A model generated the notes under the pieces. It did no database searches. It saw nothing but the letters and a program-made list of their open reading frames with translations, and was not told the DNA's origin. A DNA stretch of 64,000 nt from JBGPEQ01 sp050180895 (GTDB lineage Bacteria > Pseudomonadota > Alphaproteobacteria > Dongiales > Dongiaceae): NCBI GenBank assembly GCA_050180895.1, contig JBFXDS010000007.1:128359-192358 (forward strand). The letters run 5' to 3'. Below are positions 51,466 to 60,408 of this stretch, one piece after another. Position 1 is the first letter of the stretch. Every line of letters starts with the position of its first letter. The position numbers and the translations under genes were made by a program.

Positions 51466-52296
51466 ATGACCTTCAGATACGCTCGCACCTACCGTGGCAA
51501 GATCCAGGCCGTGCTGCTCGACTGGGCCGGCACCACCATGGATTTCGGCTGCATCGCCCCGGCCGTCGTCTTCGTCGAAGTGTTCAAGCGCAAGGGCGTG
51601 CCGATCTCCATGGAGGAGGCGCGCGCGCCCATGGGCGCGCACAAGCGCGTGCATATCGAGCGCATCACGCAGCTCGAGTCCGTGCGCCGGCGTTGGAAGG
51701 AGGCGCACGGCCGCCTGCCCAACGACCCCGACATCGAGTCGATGTTCACGGAGTTCGTGCCGCTGCAGCTGAAATGCCTGTCGGAATACTCGGCGCTGAT
51801 TCCTGGCGCGCTCGATGCCGTGAAGGCGCTGCGCAAGCGCGGCTACAGGATCGGCTCGACCACCGGCTACACCACGGAGATGATGCAGATCAACCTGGCC
51901 GACGCGAAGAAGCAGGGCTACGAGCCGGACTCCACGGTCTGCGCGTCGGACGTGCCGCACGGCCGGCCCTATCCCTATATGTGCCTGCAGAACGTCATCA
52001 ATCTCGGCGTCTCCCCGGTCGAGTCCTGCGTCAAGATCGACGACACGCGGCCGGGCGTGGAGGAGGGGCTCAACGCCGGCATGTGGACGATCGGCCTCGC
52101 CGTCAGCGGCAACGAGGTCGGTCTGTCGCTGGCGGAGTGGAACAAGCTGCCGAAGCCGGAGCAGGAGCGCCTGCGCCAGGGCGCCCATACCCGCATGTAT
52201 CAGAGCGGCGCGCACTACGTCGTCGACGATATCACCGGCATCATGCCCTGCATCGACGACATCGAGGCGCGGCTGGCGCGCGGCGAGCGGCCGTAG
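51466..52296 (+). CDS. phnX: Phosphonoacetaldehyde hydrolase (phosphonatase)
   Basis: HAD-superfamily enzyme cleaving the C-P bond of phosphonoacetaldehyde to acetaldehyde and phosphate. 276 residues. Nucleophile Asp19 in VLLDWAGTTMDFG; Schiff-base Lys60 in APMGAHKRVHI; HAD motif II GSTTGYTTEMM; motif IV KIDDTRPGVEEG. With PhnW it completes the AEP degradation route. Confidence 0.97.
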   Translation: MTFRYARTYRGKIQAVLLDWAGTTMDFGCIAPAVVFVEVFKRKGVPISMEEARAPMGAHKRVHIERITQLESVRRRWKEAHGRLPNDPDIESMFTEFVPLQLKCLSEYSALIPGALDAVKALRKRGYRIGSTTGYTTEMMQINLADAKKQGYEPDSTVCASDVPHGRPYPYMCLQNVINLGVSPVESCVKIDDTRPGVEEGLNAGMWTIGLAVSGNEVGLSLAEWNKLPKPEQERLRQGAHTRMYQSGAHYVVDDITGIMPCIDDIEARLARGERP

Positions 52297-52386
52297 CCGG
52301 CACGGCGGTCGCGCGCGCATCCTATTTGCGGAGTCGCCTCGCCCGCTTGCGGGAGCATAGTACCTTCGATCGCAATGGGTGATACG

Positions 52387-52499
52387 CCCTCACCCTATCC
52401 CTCTCCCGCAAGCGGGCGAGGGGACTCGTTCGAGCCGGAGGCACAATCGAGTCCCCGTCCCCTCTCCCACGCCAGTGGGAGAGGGATAGGGTGAGGGTG
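52387..52499. repeat. Palindromic repeat of the CCCTCACCCTATCCCTCTCCC type
   Basis: Outer arms CCCTCACCCTATCCCTCTCCC and its complement enclose smaller stems (CCGCAAGCGGG, CCACGCCAGTGGG). Related to the partial copy at 63793-63880. It occupies much of the 448-bp gap after phnX; the AT-rich rest (52560-52700) has no supported gene but probably carries the promoter of the next pair. Confidence 0.85.
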
Positions 52500-52744
52500 C
52501 AGCCAACTATGATTTCCGGGTAATTGGGTGAGGGGTGAGCGAGCGGGCGCTCCATGGCGCTCCGATATGTATATAGAGAGGTCGGAGAAAATAGGGACGT
52601 AGACGAGTCCGCCGATCGATCGTTTATTGCTCAAATGCGCGCTGCTTTGGAAATGAATCATTATGAATGTATTCTTTACCGATCTTTAGGAGCGCTTAAT
52701 TATAGTCGGTGGCTCGATCCCCGCGTGTGCCCGGAGACATCGGC

Positions 52745-53623
52745 ATGCCGATTGCAGCCACCCGAGAGAGTCAGCCCCGCCGCGGGAGGCGCGCCGTCTT
52801 CCTGCGCCGCTACATCGCGCAGTACGAGCGGCAGTGCGAGGAGGACGCGGCCGAGCTGGCGCTGCGGCGCAGCCGCGACGAGGCGCAGCGCGCCGCGGAG
52901 CGGGCGCGCGAGGCGCAGGCGGCGGCCGAGGCCGCCACCCGCGCCAAGGCCGCGTTCATGGCCACCATGAGCCGCGAGCTGTGCGCGCCGCTGGAGGCCA
53001 TCATGCGACTGGCGCAGTCGCTGCGCCCGGAAGACCCGGCCCAGAGCAAGGGCGACGTCGGCGAGATCGGCGCCGTCGCCGCGCATCTGCGCGACGTCAT
53101 CGCCGACGTGCTGGAGCTGGCGCGCATCGAGGCCGGCGAGTCCGCCCTGGTCGAGGAGGAGCTGAACCTCGATTCCGTGATCGCCGCCAGCCTCAACGCC
53201 ATCGATTCCCGCGCCCAGGCCAAGGGCGTGACCGTCAACTTCTTCCCCACTGCGACGCGCATCCGCAGCGACGGCCGCCGCCTGCGCCGCATCTTCGACG
53301 ACGTGCTGATGCACGCGCTCTCCTCGACCCCGGCCGGCGGCGGCATCGCCATCGAGCTGTTCGAGGAGCGCGAGGGCGGGCTGGTGCTCTCGGTGATCGA
53401 CGGCGGCGCCGGTATGACTCCGGTCGAGGTCGACCGGGCGCTGCAGCCGATCGATGCGCCGGCGCCCGACGATCGCCGCGTCGACACGCGGCAGCTCAGC
53501 CTCGCCATCGCCAAGGCGTTCATGGAGCTGCAGGGCGGCCGCTTCTTCATCGAGTCCGTGCCCGGCTCGGGCACCGCGGCCTGCATCTATCTGCCGCCGC
53601 ACAGCGTGCGCCGGAGCGCCTGA
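52745..53623 (+). CDS. Degenerate histidine-kinase-like protein (no phospho-His)
   Basis: 292 residues from ATG 52745 (GGAG nine bases upstream; a GTG at 52709 is in frame). An Arg/Glu/Ala-rich helix (20-70) leads into a HisKA-like segment reading FMATMSRELCAPLEAIMRLA, where the phospho-accepting His of the H box is Arg77. The HATPase-like domain has an N box of IFDDVLMHALSSTP, with the key Asn positions as Asp186 and His190; the G1 Asp survives (IDGGAGM) but G2 has become RQLSLAI. Autophosphorylation is therefore unlikely. No membrane segment. The stop is 2 bp before the HerA-type gene, so the two are co-translated. Confidence 0.82.
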   Translation: MPIAATRESQPRRGRRAVFLRRYIAQYERQCEEDAAELALRRSRDEAQRAAERAREAQAAAEAATRAKAAFMATMSRELCAPLEAIMRLAQSLRPEDPAQSKGDVGEIGAVAAHLRDVIADVLELARIEAGESALVEEELNLDSVIAASLNAIDSRAQAKGVTVNFFPTATRIRSDGRRLRRIFDDVLMHALSSTPAGGGIAIELFEEREGGLVLSVIDGGAGMTPVEVDRALQPIDAPAPDDRRVDTRQLSLAIAKAFMELQGGRFFIESVPGSGTAACIYLPPHSVRRSA

Positions 53624-53625
53624 CC

Positions 53626-55371
53626 TTGTCGGCGCAGCTGGCCCGGAAGCTGGAGGTCGTCTCCGCCGGCGACGCGCTGATCGCCGAGGTGCGGCGACGC
53701 CTGCAGGAGCGCTTCGGTGGCGACGCCGCGGCGGCGCCGGGCGGCAGCCCGTCGCTCGAGCTGTCGGAGGCGCATCGCATCGGCCGCATCGTCTCGATCG
53801 AAGGCACCAAGCTCGTGGTGATGATCGAGATCGAGGACGTGAAGGCGCAGCTCGATCTTTCGCACAGCCTGCAGGTCGGCTGCGTGATCAAGGTGCCGAC
53901 CAAGAACTCGGTCGCCTTCGGCATGGTCAACGCGCTCTCCATCGCCAAGCCGGCGAAGAACGGCGAGGGCGTCGAGAACCGCTTCCTCGAGCTGGAGCTG
54001 GTGGGCGAATCCGTCGCCGTCGGCACCGGCAAGGGCGCCAACATGCGGCGCGGCGTCTCCACCTATCCCGTGCTCGGCAGCCCGGTCTACGCCGCGACCC
54101 AGGCCGACCTGCGCTTCGTCTTCGTGCGCGACGGTCCGGAATCGGCGCGCATCGGCAGCATCCAGCAGGACCCGAACCTGCCGGCTCAGGTCAACGTCGA
54201 CGATCTCCTCGGCAAGCATTTCGCCGTGCTCGGTGCCACCGGCACCGGCAAGTCCTGCGCCGTGACCCTGATCCTCAAGGCCATCCTCAAGCGCAACCCG
54301 AACGGCCACGTCCTGCTGCTCGACCCGCACGCCGAGTACGCCTACGCCTTCGGTGAGCAGGCCAACGTCATCGACCTGCACAAGCTGCAGCTCCCGCACT
54401 GGCTGTTCAACTTCACGGAGCTGCGCGCCGTGCTGACCAACGCCGGCGCCAGCATCACCAACGTCGAGGCGGCGCTGCTCAACGATCTCATCACCCAGGC
54501 CAAGAAGCAGTTCCTCGGCGCCGCCGCCGAGGAGCGCTTCATCACCTCGGATACGCCGACCCCCTATCGCATCGGCCAGGTCGCCGACTACATCGAGGAC
54601 GTGCTCGGGCGGCTGGAGAAACCCGAGAGCATCGCCCACTACCAGGCGCTGAAGACCGCCATCGTCACGCTGCAGAACGACGCCCGCTTCGCCTTCATGT
54701 TCGCCAAGGGCGTGACCACGCGCGACCTGATGGTGCCGATCCTCTCCTCGATCTTCCGCGTGCCGGTCGAGGGCAAGCCGATCACCATCCTCGATCTCTC
54801 GGGCGTGCCCTTCGAGATCCTCAACGTCGTGGTCTCCGTGCTCTGCCGCACGGCCTTCGATTTCGCCACCTGGAGCCGCGGCAAGTGGCCGATCCTGCTG
54901 GTCTGCGAGGAGGCGCATCTCTACGCGCCGGAGAATCCCGAAGCGGGCTTCGAGCCGACCAAGCGCGTGCTGGCGCGCATCGCCAAGGAAGGCCGCAAAT
55001 ACGGCCTCTCGCTCGGCATCGCCAGCCAGCGTCCGGCCGAGCTGGCCGCGACCATGCTCTCCCAGTGCAGCACCATCTTCGCCATGCGCCTGACCCACGA
55101 GCGCGACCAGCAGTGGGTGCGCGCCTCGCTCTCCGACGGCGTGATCGGGCTGCTGGAGGCGCTGGGCTCGCTCGGCACCGCCGAGGCCATCGGCGTCGGC
55201 GAGGGCATCGTCATGCCCATGCGCATGGTGTTCGACACCTTGCCGCCGGACGAGCGCCCGCGCAGCGCCACCGCCTCCTTCTCCACCGCCTGGAAGAATG
55301 ACAGCGCCGACGACCGCGACAAGCTGCAGAGCGTCGTCGACCAGTGGCGCCGCCAGCGCCACGACGACTGA
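53626..55371 (+). CDS. HerA-type hexameric ATPase (DUF87, with HAS-barrel)
   Basis: 581 residues if started at TTG 53626, nine bases after GGAG and directly behind the kinase-like gene; the next GTG start is at 53686. The N-terminal part (~45-180) looks like a HAS barrel (RIGRIVSIEGTKLVVMIEIED, VGCVIKVPTKNSVAFGMV). Walker A is GATGTGKS (203-210), Walker B WPILLVCEEAHLYAPE, and the sensor/finger region is GIASQRPAELAATMLSQCSTIFAMRLTHERDQQWV. HerA proteins translocate DNA, often with NurA or a defence effector; no nuclease lies here, only the degenerate kinase. Confidence 0.92.
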   Translation: MSAQLARKLEVVSAGDALIAEVRRRLQERFGGDAAAAPGGSPSLELSEAHRIGRIVSIEGTKLVVMIEIEDVKAQLDLSHSLQVGCVIKVPTKNSVAFGMVNALSIAKPAKNGEGVENRFLELELVGESVAVGTGKGANMRRGVSTYPVLGSPVYAATQADLRFVFVRDGPESARIGSIQQDPNLPAQVNVDDLLGKHFAVLGATGTGKSCAVTLILKAILKRNPNGHVLLLDPHAEYAYAFGEQANVIDLHKLQLPHWLFNFTELRAVLTNAGASITNVEAALLNDLITQAKKQFLGAAAEERFITSDTPTPYRIGQVADYIEDVLGRLEKPESIAHYQALKTAIVTLQNDARFAFMFAKGVTTRDLMVPILSSIFRVPVEGKPITILDLSGVPFEILNVVVSVLCRTAFDFATWSRGKWPILLVCEEAHLYAPENPEAGFEPTKRVLARIAKEGRKYGLSLGIASQRPAELAATMLSQCSTIFAMRLTHERDQQWVRASLSDGVIGLLEALGSLGTAEAIGVGEGIVMPMRMVFDTLPPDERPRSATASFSTAWKNDSADDRDKLQSVVDQWRRQRHDD

Positions 55372-55418
55372 CGCGGCCGGAAACCTATATCCTGCCTTAC
55401 CGGACTGGGATCAGCGCG

Positions 55419-55503
55419 GTGCGTCCTTCGACAAGCTCAGGATGAGGGGCATTCTTCGTGCCACAAAGATTTCCCTCATCCTGAGCTTGTCGAAGGACGC
55501 AGA
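55419..55503. repeat. 85-bp palindromic intergenic repeat, copy f
   Basis: Arms GTGCGTCCTTCGACAAGC...; loop CTTCGTGCCACAAAG, inverted orientation. It lies between the convergent HerA-type and LysE-type genes. Confidence 0.9.
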
Positions 55504-55526
55504 GCGGCGGCGGTGCCGCGCGGCGT

Positions 55527-56138
55527 TCACCGCGCCGCGATGGCCGCGGCGGCGCCCGCCATCATGCCGGCGCCGGCGCGGTTGGCGGCGCGCATGGCCC
55601 GCGCGCTGCGCAGGAACCGTCGCGCCTGCGCCGCCAGCAGCACCCAGGCCAGGTCGACCGCCGCGAGCACGGCCAGCATGGTGAGCGTCAGCTCCGCCCA
55701 GCCCAGCGCGCTCACCGCCGTCAGGTCGATGATGGTCGGCAGCAGCGCCATGTAGAACATCATGATCTTGGGGTTGCCGAGCGTGACCGCCAGGCCCGCC
55801 AGGAACAGCTTGCCGGCCGAGCGCTCGCGCGGCAGCGCGCCGTCCGCCACCGCCACCGGCGCCGTCCACATCCGCCAGGCGAGATAGAGCAGATAGGCGA
55901 CGCCCAGATACTTGATGACGACGAACAGCAGGTGGAAGGTCTGCGCCACGACCGCCAGCCCGAACACCGCCAGCGACAGCCAGAGCGCCTCGCCCACCCA
56001 CATCGCCGCCAGGAACGGCAGCACCTCGCGCCCGCCCTTGGCCAGCACGCGCGCGACGAGCGCGGCGATGCTCGGCCCCGGCGACCCGGCCGCGACCACC
56101 AGCGCGCCGGCGAAGATCAGCAGCGATGACGCATCCAT
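55527..56138 (-). CDS. LysE/RhtB-family exporter
   Basis: 203 residues, six predicted membrane helices, exporting amino acids or derivatives. ATG at 56138 (MDASSLLIFAGALVVAAGSPGPSIAALVARVL) with AGGACAGGG upstream. The family motif SPGPSIAALVA corresponds to the usual PGP near helix 1, and LFLAGLAVTLGNPKIMMFYMALLP to the conserved GNPK segment. Substrate unknown. Confidence 0.93.
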   Translation of the reverse strand: MDASSLLIFAGALVVAAGSPGPSIAALVARVLAKGGREVLPFLAAMWVGEALWLSLAVFGLAVVAQTFHLLFVVIKYLGVAYLLYLAWRMWTAPVAVADGALPRERSAGKLFLAGLAVTLGNPKIMMFYMALLPTIIDLTAVSALGWAELTLTMLAVLAAVDLAWVLLAAQARRFLRSARAMRAANRAGAGMMAGAAAAIAAR

Positions 56139-56223
56139 GGACCCTGTCCTCCGCTTGGCATCGGGCGCCACCATGGCGAATTGCGTCCCGCTCCGTCAAC
56201 GCCCCTCCGTCGTCCCGACCTTG

Positions 56224-57255
56224 TCACCCCACCACGCCGTCGATCAGGTTCTCGCGGTAGAGCGCGTCGAGGTCGATGCCGCCGGGCGGGCGCGCGGTCT
56301 CGATGGCGGCGACGGCGGCGCGCAGGCGGGCCTCGAGGGCGCGGCGCGCCGCCTCGGCCTCGGCCACGCTCACCGCGGCGAACCGCAGGGTCTTGCCCGG
56401 CAGCAGGCGGGAGACGCGCGGCAGGTCGGCCGAGATCACCGTGGCGATCTTGGGGTAGCCGCCGATCGTCTGGCGGTCGGCCAGCAGGATGATCGGCTGC
56501 CCCGCCGCCGGCACCTGGATCGCCCCGGGCGCGATGCCGTCGGAGGCGATGTCGGCCCCCTTCTCGTTGTGGGTGATGGCCGGCCCCTCCAGGCGGAAAC
56601 CCATGCGGTCGGCCTCCTTGGTCACGCTGTAGGTGCCGGAGAGGAAGGCGTCGAGTCCGGCCGCGCTGAAATGATCGTCCTGCGGCCCCGGCACCACGCG
56701 CACCGGCCCGCCGCCGTAGTCGAAGGGCGCCGCCAGCCGCTGCTCCGTCCGCTCGGGCGCGGCGGCGTGCGCGAGCGGCAGCCGGTCGCCGTCGCGCAGC
56801 TTGCGGCCGTCGAGCCCGCCGAGCCCGGCGCGCGTGTAGGTCGAGAGGCTGTTCATGAAGGGCGGCAGGGCGAAGCCGCCCTCCACCGCCAGATAGGCGA
56901 CGGCGACGCCGTCGACCGCGCCGACGCGCAGACTCTGGCCCCGTTTCAGCCGGTGGGAGCAGTCGGCATCGAGCGGCCGCGGCGCCTCCCCCGGCGCATC
57001 GGTCACGCTCAGGCGGACCGGCCCGACCACGGCGACGCGCGCGCTGTCCGCCTCCACCCGCAGCTCCGGCCCCAGCACGCTGATCTCCAACCCGGCCGTG
57101 CCGTCGTCATTGCCCACGAGCGCGTTGGCGAGGCGCAGGGCCACCGGGTCCATGGCCCCGGCGGTGGGCATGCCAAGGTCCTGGAAGCCGTGGCGGCCGA
57201 GGTCCTGCACCGTATCGAACATGCCGGCGCGGGCGACGACGAACGTCGCGGTCAT
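56224..57255 (-). CDS. pxpC: 5-Oxoprolinase subunit C (biotin-dependent carboxyltransferase/KipA family)
   Basis: 343 residues. Acts with PxpA and PxpB to hydrolyse 5-oxoproline (pyroglutamate) to glutamate with ATP. Start MTATFVVARAGMFDTVQDLGRHGFQDLGMPTAGAMDP is diagnostic; further motifs are VVPGPQDDHFSAAGLDAFL and SDGIAPGAIQVPAAGQPIILLADRQTIGGYPKIA. The start ATG overlaps the pxpB stop by four bases (ATGA), so the two are translationally coupled. Confidence 0.96.
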   Translation of the reverse strand: MTATFVVARAGMFDTVQDLGRHGFQDLGMPTAGAMDPVALRLANALVGNDDGTAGLEISVLGPELRVEADSARVAVVGPVRLSVTDAPGEAPRPLDADCSHRLKRGQSLRVGAVDGVAVAYLAVEGGFALPPFMNSLSTYTRAGLGGLDGRKLRDGDRLPLAHAAAPERTEQRLAAPFDYGGGPVRVVPGPQDDHFSAAGLDAFLSGTYSVTKEADRMGFRLEGPAITHNEKGADIASDGIAPGAIQVPAAGQPIILLADRQTIGGYPKIATVISADLPRVSRLLPGKTLRFAAVSVAEAEAARRALEARLRAAVAAIETARPPGGIDLDALYRENLIDGVVG

Positions 57256-57992
57256 GGCGCCGCCTCGCGGAACGCGGCCGCGTCGAGCGTGCCGTCCGCC
57301 TGCTTCGCGGCGAGCGCGTCGAACTCGGCGCGCCCGATCGGCCGGAAGCGCACGCGGTCGGCCGGCCCGAGCAGCGACGGCTGCGCCCGCCGCGGATCGA
57401 ACATGCGGAGCGGTGTGCGCCCGATCAGGTGCCAGCCGCCCGGGCTCTCCCAGGGATAGATGCCGGTCATGACCAGGGCGATGGCGACCGAGCTCTGCGG
57501 CACGGCGACCCGCGGCTGCGTGCGGCGCGGCATCTCCAGCTCCTTCGGCAGGCCGCCCATGAACGGGAAGCCCGGCATGAAGCCGACCACGTACACCGTG
57601 AACGCGGCGCCGCTGTGCAGGGCGATCACCTGCTGTGCCGTCAGCCGCGTGCGCTCCGCCACCTCCGGCAGGTCGGGCGCGAACGCGGGATCGTCGTAGC
57701 AGCAGGGGATGCGCCACCGGCGCCCGACCGCCGTGGCGTTGCGGCCCTGCGCGACCAGCGCGTCGATCGCCGGCTCGAGCGTGGCGCGGCTGGTGCTCAG
57801 GGGGTCATAGTGGACGAGCAGGGCGCGGAAGCTCGGCACAGTCTCGACCACGCCGGGAAGGCGCCCCGCCGCCGCCGCGGCCTTGATGGCGGCGTGCAGC
57901 CCCATCACCTTCGCGTTGACGGCCGGCTCGATCATCGTGCCGAACTCGACGCTGAACGCCGTATCCCCGCAGCTCAGATACCTGACACCCAC
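57252..57992 (-). CDS. pxpB: 5-Oxoprolinase subunit B (KipI family)
   Basis: 246 residues from GTG 57992 (GVRYLSCGDTAFSVEFG) with AGGAG nine bases upstream; the frame runs further but through repeat g. Family segments are VPSFRALLVHYDPLSTS, IPCCYDDPAFAPDLPEVAERTRLT, VYVVGFMPGFPFMGGLPKEL and IYPWESPGGWHLIGRTPLRMFDP. Forms the PxpBC complex that phosphorylates 5-oxoproline. It diverges from pxpA across 256 bp. Confidence 0.96.
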   Translation of the reverse strand: MGVRYLSCGDTAFSVEFGTMIEPAVNAKVMGLHAAIKAAAAAGRLPGVVETVPSFRALLVHYDPLSTSRATLEPAIDALVAQGRNATAVGRRWRIPCCYDDPAFAPDLPEVAERTRLTAQQVIALHSGAAFTVYVVGFMPGFPFMGGLPKELEMPRRTQPRVAVPQSSVAIALVMTGIYPWESPGGWHLIGRTPLRMFDPRRAQPSLLGPADRVRFRPIGRAEFDALAAKQADGTLDAAAFREAAP

Positions 57993-58059
57993 GCCCGTCC
58001 GCTCCTGTTCGCCGCTGTTCAAGGTTCCCGCACTTCCCAGGAGACCGGGATGAACGGGG

Positions 58060-58144
58060 ATGCGCCCTTCGACAAGCTCAGGATGAGGATCATTCTTTGT
58101 GCCACCAGAATTTCCCCTCATCCTGAGCTTGTCGAAGGACGCAG
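58060..58144. repeat. 85-bp palindromic intergenic repeat, copy g
   Basis: Left arm TGCGCCCTTCGACAAGC, loop TTTGTGCCACCAGAA (inverted orientation). It lies in the divergent pxpB/pxpA region, between two start codons and not after a stop, which is unusual for this family. Confidence 0.88.
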
Positions 58145-58248
58145 GATGATCATGCCGGCCGTTGGCCGCGAGGCGGCCGATTCGAGTGTGACACCGCCGG
58201 CACGCCGCAGTTAGAATAGCGCAAACCCGCGCTGCGGACAGGGTCTCC

Positions 58249-59028
58249 ATGACCAGCGAAGTCAACCTCAACTCCGATCTCGGCGAAAGCTTCGGCCCGT
58301 GGAAGATGGGCAGCGACGGCGAGATGTTGGCCATCGTGCGCTCGGCCAACGTCGCCTGCGGCTTCCATGCCAGCGACCCCACGGTCATGGCGGAGACCGT
58401 CCGGCTCGCGGTCGAGAACGGCGTCAGCATCGGCGCCCATCCCGGCTTCCCCGACCTGCAGGGCTTCGGCCGCCGGATCATGCGCTTCAGCAACGCCGAG
58501 ATCGAGATGATGGTCGCCTACCAGATCGGCGCGCTCGCCGGCGTGGCGGCCGCCAACGGCGGCAAGGTCACCCACGTGAAGGCGCACGGCATGATGAGCA
58601 ACATGGCGGCCGAGGACGAATCCATGGCCACGGCGATCGCGCGCGCCAGCAGGGCCGTGGATCGCGACCTCATCTTCCTGGCCCAGGCCAACACGGCGCT
58701 GAGCCGGGCCGGGCGCAAGACGGGCCTGCGCGTCGCCGAGGAGGTATTCGCCGACCGCACCTACACCGACGCCGGCCTGCTGACGCCGCGGCGCGAACCG
58801 AACGCCATGATCCACGACACGGCGCAGGCGGTCGAGCATGTGAGGCGCATGATCGCGGAGCAGGCGCTGGTCTCGCTCTCCGGCAAGCGGATTCCCTGCC
58901 AGGTGGACTCCATCTGCGTCCATGGCGACGAGCCGACCGCCGTCGCCACCGCCCGCGGCGTGCGCGAGGGTCTCGAGGCCTCGCAGATCCGCATCGTCAC
59001 CCTGCCGGCGCTGCAGCGGCTGCAGTAG
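58249..59028 (+). CDS. pxpA: 5-Oxoprolinase subunit A (LamB/YcsF family)
   Basis: 259 residues. Start MTSEVNLNSDLGESFGPWKMGSDGEMLAIVRSANVACGFHASDP is the hallmark of the family; GAHPGFPDLQGFGRR, HVKAHGMMSNM and VDSICVHGDEPTAV follow. Ring-opening subunit of 5-oxoprolinase. Subunit A is encoded divergently from BC, where many genomes have one operon. Confidence 0.96.
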   Translation: MTSEVNLNSDLGESFGPWKMGSDGEMLAIVRSANVACGFHASDPTVMAETVRLAVENGVSIGAHPGFPDLQGFGRRIMRFSNAEIEMMVAYQIGALAGVAAANGGKVTHVKAHGMMSNMAAEDESMATAIARASRAVDRDLIFLAQANTALSRAGRKTGLRVAEEVFADRTYTDAGLLTPRREPNAMIHDTAQAVEHVRRMIAEQALVSLSGKRIPCQVDSICVHGDEPTAVATARGVREGLEASQIRIVTLPALQRLQ

Positions 59029-59204
59029 CGGACAAGAGTCGTTCCGACTCCGTTTATCCGCCAACCCTCGATTGTCCGCCGACCAAGGCCGGTCGCTGGA
59101 CACCGATGTTGCGACCTGCGCACGTCGGGCGCGACGGTGTGATGTTTGCTCACGCGGCAGTTATGCTAGAAGAGCAGCCGGAATGGCACTGGGGAGGGGA
59201 TCCG

Positions 59205-60191
59205 ATGACGTCATGTCTCCGCATGAGAACGAGCGTCGCGCTCATGGCGATGGCCTTGCTGGCGCTGGCCGCGGCAATGCCCGCCGCCCGGGCGGCCGAG
59301 AAACTGCTGGTGGGCGTGACCGCGATCGCCGAGCATCCCGCGCTCGACGCCTGCCGCGACGGCGTCCGCGATGCCCTCAAGGCCGCCGGCCAGGCGGACG
59401 GCAAGGCCATCGAGTTCGTCTTCGCGAGCGCCAAGGGCGATCCCGCCGCCGCGGCCGACATCGTCCACAAGTTCGTCCGCGACAAGGCCCGCGTCATCGT
59501 CGCGATCTCCACGCCCTCGGCGCAGGCGGCCGCGGCGGCGACCGCTGAGGTTCCCGTCGTCTTCGCCGCCGTCACCGACCCGCTCGGCGCCAAGGTGGTG
59601 CGCGACATGTACGCGCCCGGCGGCAACGTCACGGGCGTCAGCGACCTGTCGCCGGTCAAGCAGCATATCGAGCTGATCCGCGCCATCTCGCCGAAGGCGC
59701 GCCGGATCGGCATCCTGTTCAATCCGCGCGAATCGAATTCCTACACCCTCGTCTATCTCATGAAGAAGACGGCGATGGGCGCCAACATGACGCTCGTCGA
59801 GGCGCCGGCGTCGAAGTCGTCGGACGTGGCCGCAGCGGCGCAGGGCCTGGTCGGCAAGGCCGATGTCATCTTCGTCCCGACCGACAACACGATCGTCGCG
59901 GCGCTCGACTCGGTGACGAAGGTCGGCCTCGATCACCGGATACCCGTCTACGCGGCCGACGTCGATGCGGTGAAGCGCGGCGCCGTCGCCGCCATCGGCT
60001 TCGACTACTACAGCATCGGCTGGCAGGCCGGGAACATGGCCGTCCGCATCCTCCGCGGCGAGAAGCCCGGCCGCATCCCCGTCGGCGGCATCGAGGAGAC
60101 GAAGCTCTACGTCAACACGGCGACGGCCGAGAAGCTCGGCGTGCCGATCCCCGCCGACGTCCTCGCGCAGGCGGACGAGGTGGTGAGGTAG
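59205..60191 (+). CDS. ABC transporter substrate-binding protein (PF04392), orphan
   Basis: 328 residues; ATG at 59205 after GGGGAGGGG. Signal peptide MTSCLRMRTSVALMAMALLALAAAMPAARAAE. The mature protein (LLVGVTAIAEHPALDACRDGVRDALKAAG) and motifs VVFAAVTDPLGAKVV, SPKARRIGILFNP and DVIFVPTDNTIVAAL define the ABC_sub_bind/TrpX-like family, which takes up aromatic amino acids or related compounds in several bacteria. No permease or ATPase gene is adjacent, so either it uses a remote transporter or the operon was lost. A 176-bp gap with no gene lies before it. Confidence 0.92.
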   Translation: MTSCLRMRTSVALMAMALLALAAAMPAARAAEKLLVGVTAIAEHPALDACRDGVRDALKAAGQADGKAIEFVFASAKGDPAAAADIVHKFVRDKARVIVAISTPSAQAAAAATAEVPVVFAAVTDPLGAKVVRDMYAPGGNVTGVSDLSPVKQHIELIRAISPKARRIGILFNPRESNSYTLVYLMKKTAMGANMTLVEAPASKSSDVAAAAQGLVGKADVIFVPTDNTIVAALDSVTKVGLDHRIPVYAADVDAVKRGAVAAIGFDYYSIGWQAGNMAVRILRGEKPGRIPVGGIEETKLYVNTATAEKLGVPIPADVLAQADEVVR

Positions 60192-60206
60192 GATTGCAGG
60201 ACAACC

Positions 60207-60291
60207 CTGCGTCCTTCGACAAGCCCAGGATGAGGAAAAATCTTGGTGGCACGAAGAAAGCTCCTCATCCTGAGCTTGTCGAAGGACGCAC
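60207..60291. repeat. 85-bp palindromic intergenic repeat, copy h
   Basis: Left arm CTGCGTCCTTCGACAAGC, loop GGTGGCACGAAGAA. It lies between the convergent binding-protein and cupin genes; 60292-60408 holds no gene. Confidence 0.9.
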
Positions 60292-60408
60292 ATTGCCCAT
60301 CCGATTCTCCTATGAGGAATCGATCCTTGTGCGAGTGCCATAGATAGCGGCTTTCGCCGAGATGACTCGAGGAGTGGAGCGAGCGTATCTCACCTGTCAG
60401 GACGTGCC

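Noticed and set aside
52554..52970. 138-codon open frame starting in the AT-rich tract before the kinase-like gene
   Set aside because: The second half is an out-of-frame Arg/Ser/Pro shadow of the kinase-like gene; no initiation signal or family resemblance.
53587..55362. 591-codon leftward open frame opposite the HerA-type gene
   Set aside because: Antisense shadow in high-GC DNA; the plus strand has intact Walker motifs and HerA features.
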